DNA of 7,248 bases from Micrococcales bacterium (GTDB taxonomy: Bacteria > Actinomycetota > Actinomycetes > S36-B12). The translations under genes and the position numbers were made by a program. The notes beneath the pieces are model-generated. The model did not search any database. It had not been told where the DNA came from and saw only the letters and a program-made list of their open reading frames with translations. Numbering within the stretch: the first letter of the stretch is position 1; each line of letters starts with the position of its first letter. The stretch lies in assembly GCA_002728915.1 (NCBI GenBank), contig PBWE01000038.1, positions 13,024-20,271 of the forward strand, given 5' to 3'. This document shows positions 6,016-7,248 of the stretch, in pieces.

Positions 6016-6490
6016 ATTGCTGCATCAGGTCGCGGAGCAAGTCCGCGAGTTCGACGCGCTCAGCATCAGTCAACGACTCCAGCAAGAGTTGCTCGTGGGA
6101 CAGCAGATCGGTGAAGGCTCCATCGACGGCGAGGCGACCAGCGTCGGTGAGTTCCACGCGCACCCCTCGTCGGTCGGTCGGGTCGGGTTGACGCTGGACG
6201 AAGGTTCGTCCCTCGAGACGGTCGATGCGATTGGTCATGGTTCCGCTGGTGACCATGGTTTGGGTCGCCAATTGCCCAGGAGACAAGGCGTAGGGAGTGC
6301 CCGAGCGCCGCAGTGCCGCGAGCACGTCGAACTCCCACCCTTCGAGGTCGTGTTGGGCGAAGGCCGACGTCCGCACCTGGTCAAGGTGCCGGGCCAGTCG
6401 AGTAACGCGGGATAGGACGCTTAGTGGGCGGACGTCCAGATCGGGACGTTCGCGATTCCACGCTTCGACGATGCCGTCAACGTCATCCAT
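5999..6490 (-). CDS. MarR-family winged-helix transcriptional regulator
   Basis: Dimeric DNA-binding repressor, usually ligand-responsive, of 163 residues. An N-terminal helical part (1-50, with IVEAWNRERPDLD at 7-19) is of the type common in actinobacterial MarR proteins. The winged helix spans about 52-115: LSPGQLA (69-75), recognition-helix region TMVTSGTMTNRIDRLEGR (78-95) and wing DPTDRRG (103-109). The C-terminal helices (about 118-157) complete the dimer interface. There is no cysteine, so a thiol-oxidation switch of the OhrR kind is excluded. The ATG at 6490 is preceded by TAACAT at a leaderless spacing and by a 30-bp dyad (6504-6533) that is a good candidate autoregulatory operator. 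It follows tetR by 46 bp on the same strand and overlaps ispE by 17 bp at its 3' end. No efflux or enzyme target gene is adjacent within the window, so ligand and regulon are unknown. Confidence 0.92.
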   Translation of the reverse strand: MDDVDGIVEAWNRERPDLDVRPLSVLSRVTRLARHLDQVRTSAFAQHDLEGWEFDVLAALRRSGTPYALSPGQLATQTMVTSGTMTNRIDRLEGRTFVQRQPDPTDRRGVRVELTDAGRLAVDGAFTDLLSHEQLLLESLTDAERVELADLLRDLMQQFTPSG

Positions 6491-6496
6491 ACCGCC

Positions 6497-6502
6497 ATGT
6501 TA
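6497..6502 (-). promoter_or_regulatory. Candidate -10 element of a leaderless marR transcript
   Basis: TAACAT (minus strand) fits TANNNT and ends exactly 6 nt before the marR ATG (spacer GGCGGT). The palindromic operator starts 1 bp upstream of it and reaches the expected -35 position, so a bound repressor would cover the promoter. At 17-nt spacing the -35 hexamer is TCTCGA, a poor match; TCGACG at 15 nt is nearer to TTGACA. Confidence 0.55.
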
Positions 6503-6503
6503 G

Positions 6504-6533
6504 ATCAAGACTCTTGACGTCGAGATTCTTGAT
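6504..6533. promoter_or_regulatory. 30-bp dyad operator, probable MarR autoregulatory site
   Basis: Four 6-bp half-sites alternate in direction: TCAAGA (6505-6510), TCTTGA (6512-6517), TCGAGA (6520-6525), TCTTGA (6527-6532), with gaps of 1, 2 and 1 bp. The whole 30-bp block is a dyad about 6518/6519 with 13 of 15 paired positions matching. The central TCTTGACGTCGAGA is the kind of AT-edged palindrome bound by MarR dimers, and TCAAGA-C-TCTTGA is itself perfect. It lies between the tetR stop (3 bp away) and the marR -10. As RNA it could also form a hairpin after tetR, but no U-tract follows. Confidence 0.65.
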
Positions 6534-6536
6534 GGT

Positions 6537-7248
6537 CTACTTCTTCTTCCGCTTGCGGCCTTTCTCTACCGTGCGCAGCGCGGGCTTGGGCTCCATGTGC
6601 TCGAGGCCGTTCCACGCGAGGTTGACCAAGTGGGCGACAACGTCGTCCTTCCCGGGCTTGCGAACATCGAGCCACCACTGTCCGGTGAGCGCCACCATGC
6701 CCACGAGTGCCTGGGAGTACACGGCTGCGTACTTGGTGCTGATGTCGTGGCTATCGAATTCGCGCGCCAAGAGGTGTTCGACCTGCGCGGCGATGTCGAC
6801 GATCAAGCTGGCGAAGGAACCGCTGGACTGCGAGACCGGAGAGTCCCGCACCAGGATCCGGAAGCCTTCAGGGTTGTCGTCGATGTAATCGAACAACGCC
6901 ATGCCTGCCTGTTCCAGGAGGGCGCGGGCCGTGCCCGCGGTGAGCGCGTCGGAGATGGACGCCAGGAGATCGTTCATCTCGCGGTCGACGAGAACCGCGT
7001 ACAACCCTTCCTTGCCGCCGAAGTGCTCATAGACGACGGGCTTGGACACATCGGCCTTCGCCGCGATTTCCTCAACACTGACCGCCTCGAAACCTTTGTC
7101 CGCGAACAAGGCCCGTCCGACATCTAGGAGTTGCTCGCGACGCTCCTGGCCAGTCATGCGCACCTTGGAGCCCTTGCTCGAGGAGGCGCGGTTGCGGCTT
7201 TGCGTTCGCGTTGATTTCGGCTGTCGAGCCGCCGTTCGCCCCGATGCC
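6537..7248 (-). CDS. TetR-family transcriptional regulator, start uncertain and probably beyond the right edge
   Basis: Helix-turn-helix repressor of the TetR/AcrR class. Numbered from the ATG at 7157, the N-terminal DNA-binding domain is clear: RREQLLDVGRALFADKGF (6-23), VSVEEIAAKADVSKP (26-40) and VVYEHFGGKEGLY (41-53). The rest is an all-helical ligand/dimer domain, including RILVRDSP and ALVGMVALTGQWWLD, ending in a strongly basic tail (GRKRKKK). There is no cysteine. Starts visible are GTG at 7163 (208 residues) and ATG at 7157 (206), each with a modest AAGG upstream. However, the frame has no stop up to the window edge and reads as a Ser/Thr/Arg/Lys-rich tail ending SSSKGSKVRM, so the real start may lie outside. 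It resembles the TetR gene near glmU/mfd in mycobacteria (Rv1019) by my recollection. It lies 46 bp upstream of marR on the same strand. Ligand and targets are unknown. Confidence 0.9.
   Translation of the reverse strand, partial: ASGRTAARQPKSTRTQSRNRASSSKGSKVRMTGQERREQLLDVGRALFADKGFEAVSVEEIAAKADVSKPVVYEHFGGKEGLYAVLVDREMNDLLASISDALTAGTARALLEQAGMALFDYIDDNPEGFRILVRDSPVSQSSGSFASLIVDIAAQVEHLLAREFDSHDISTKYAAVYSQALVGMVALTGQWWLDVRKPGKDDVVAHLVNLAWNGLEHMEPKPALRTVEKGRKRKKK

Noticed and set aside
6234..6260. TGGTCA...TGACCA inverted repeat inside marR
   Set aside because: It encodes the similar peptides TMVT and TMTN of the recognition-helix region; protein sequence explains it and the loop is long.
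6504..6533. Reading the 30-bp dyad only as a tetR terminator
   Set aside because: No U-tract follows on the minus strand, and the alternating half-sites next to a -10 fit an operator better.
1..7248. tRNA, rRNA, CRISPR, insertion sequence or defence genes
   Set aside because: No cloverleaf, spaced direct repeats, transposase-like frame or terminal inverted repeats were recognised on either strand.

Overview
The window looks like a stretch of conserved housekeeping chromosome from a high-GC Gram-positive bacterium (Actinomycetota). The grounds are GC-rich codon use, frequent GTG starts, and the gene order pmt (divergent) - rsmI - metG - tatD - rsmA/ksgA - ispE, which is the arrangement known around Rv1002c-Rv1011 of Mycobacterium tuberculosis. 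The order within the phylum cannot be fixed from the sequence; a Micrococcales-like genome is my guess.

Layout: positions 1-797 (minus strand) hold the N-terminal 265 codons of a protein O-mannosyltransferase that runs off the left edge. About 31 bp away, on the plus strand, starts a tight series: rsmI (829-1701), metG (1711-3339), tatD (3342-4202), rsmA (4248-5093) and ispE (5110-6015). Gaps are 9, 2, 45 and 16 bp. Four of these five genes serve translation or nucleic-acid quality (two 16S rRNA methyltransferases, methionyl-tRNA synthetase, a TatD nuclease). The fifth makes an isoprenoid precursor, and isoprenoids include the polyprenyl-phosphate carriers that Pmt-type mannosyltransferases depend on. 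The right end (5999-7248, minus strand) has a TetR-family regulator, whose reading frame stays open to the window edge, followed by a MarR-family regulator that meets ispE tail to tail.

I see no mobile element, CRISPR array, RNA gene, toxin or defence cassette, and no novel multi-gene system. The unusual signals sit at the gene junctions: (1) an imperfect 7-nt tandem repeat built on GTGA that runs from the tatD stop codon to the rsmA start codon, where mycobacteria carry rpfB; (2) a 17-bp perfect palindrome that is exactly the overlap of ispE and marR, with both TGA stops as its ends; (3) a 30-bp near-perfect dyad made of four TCAAGA-type half-sites over the marR promoter, a probable MarR operator; (4) three genes (pmt, ispE, marR) with a TANNNT hexamer exactly 6 nt before the start codon, the geometry of leaderless actinobacterial transcripts.
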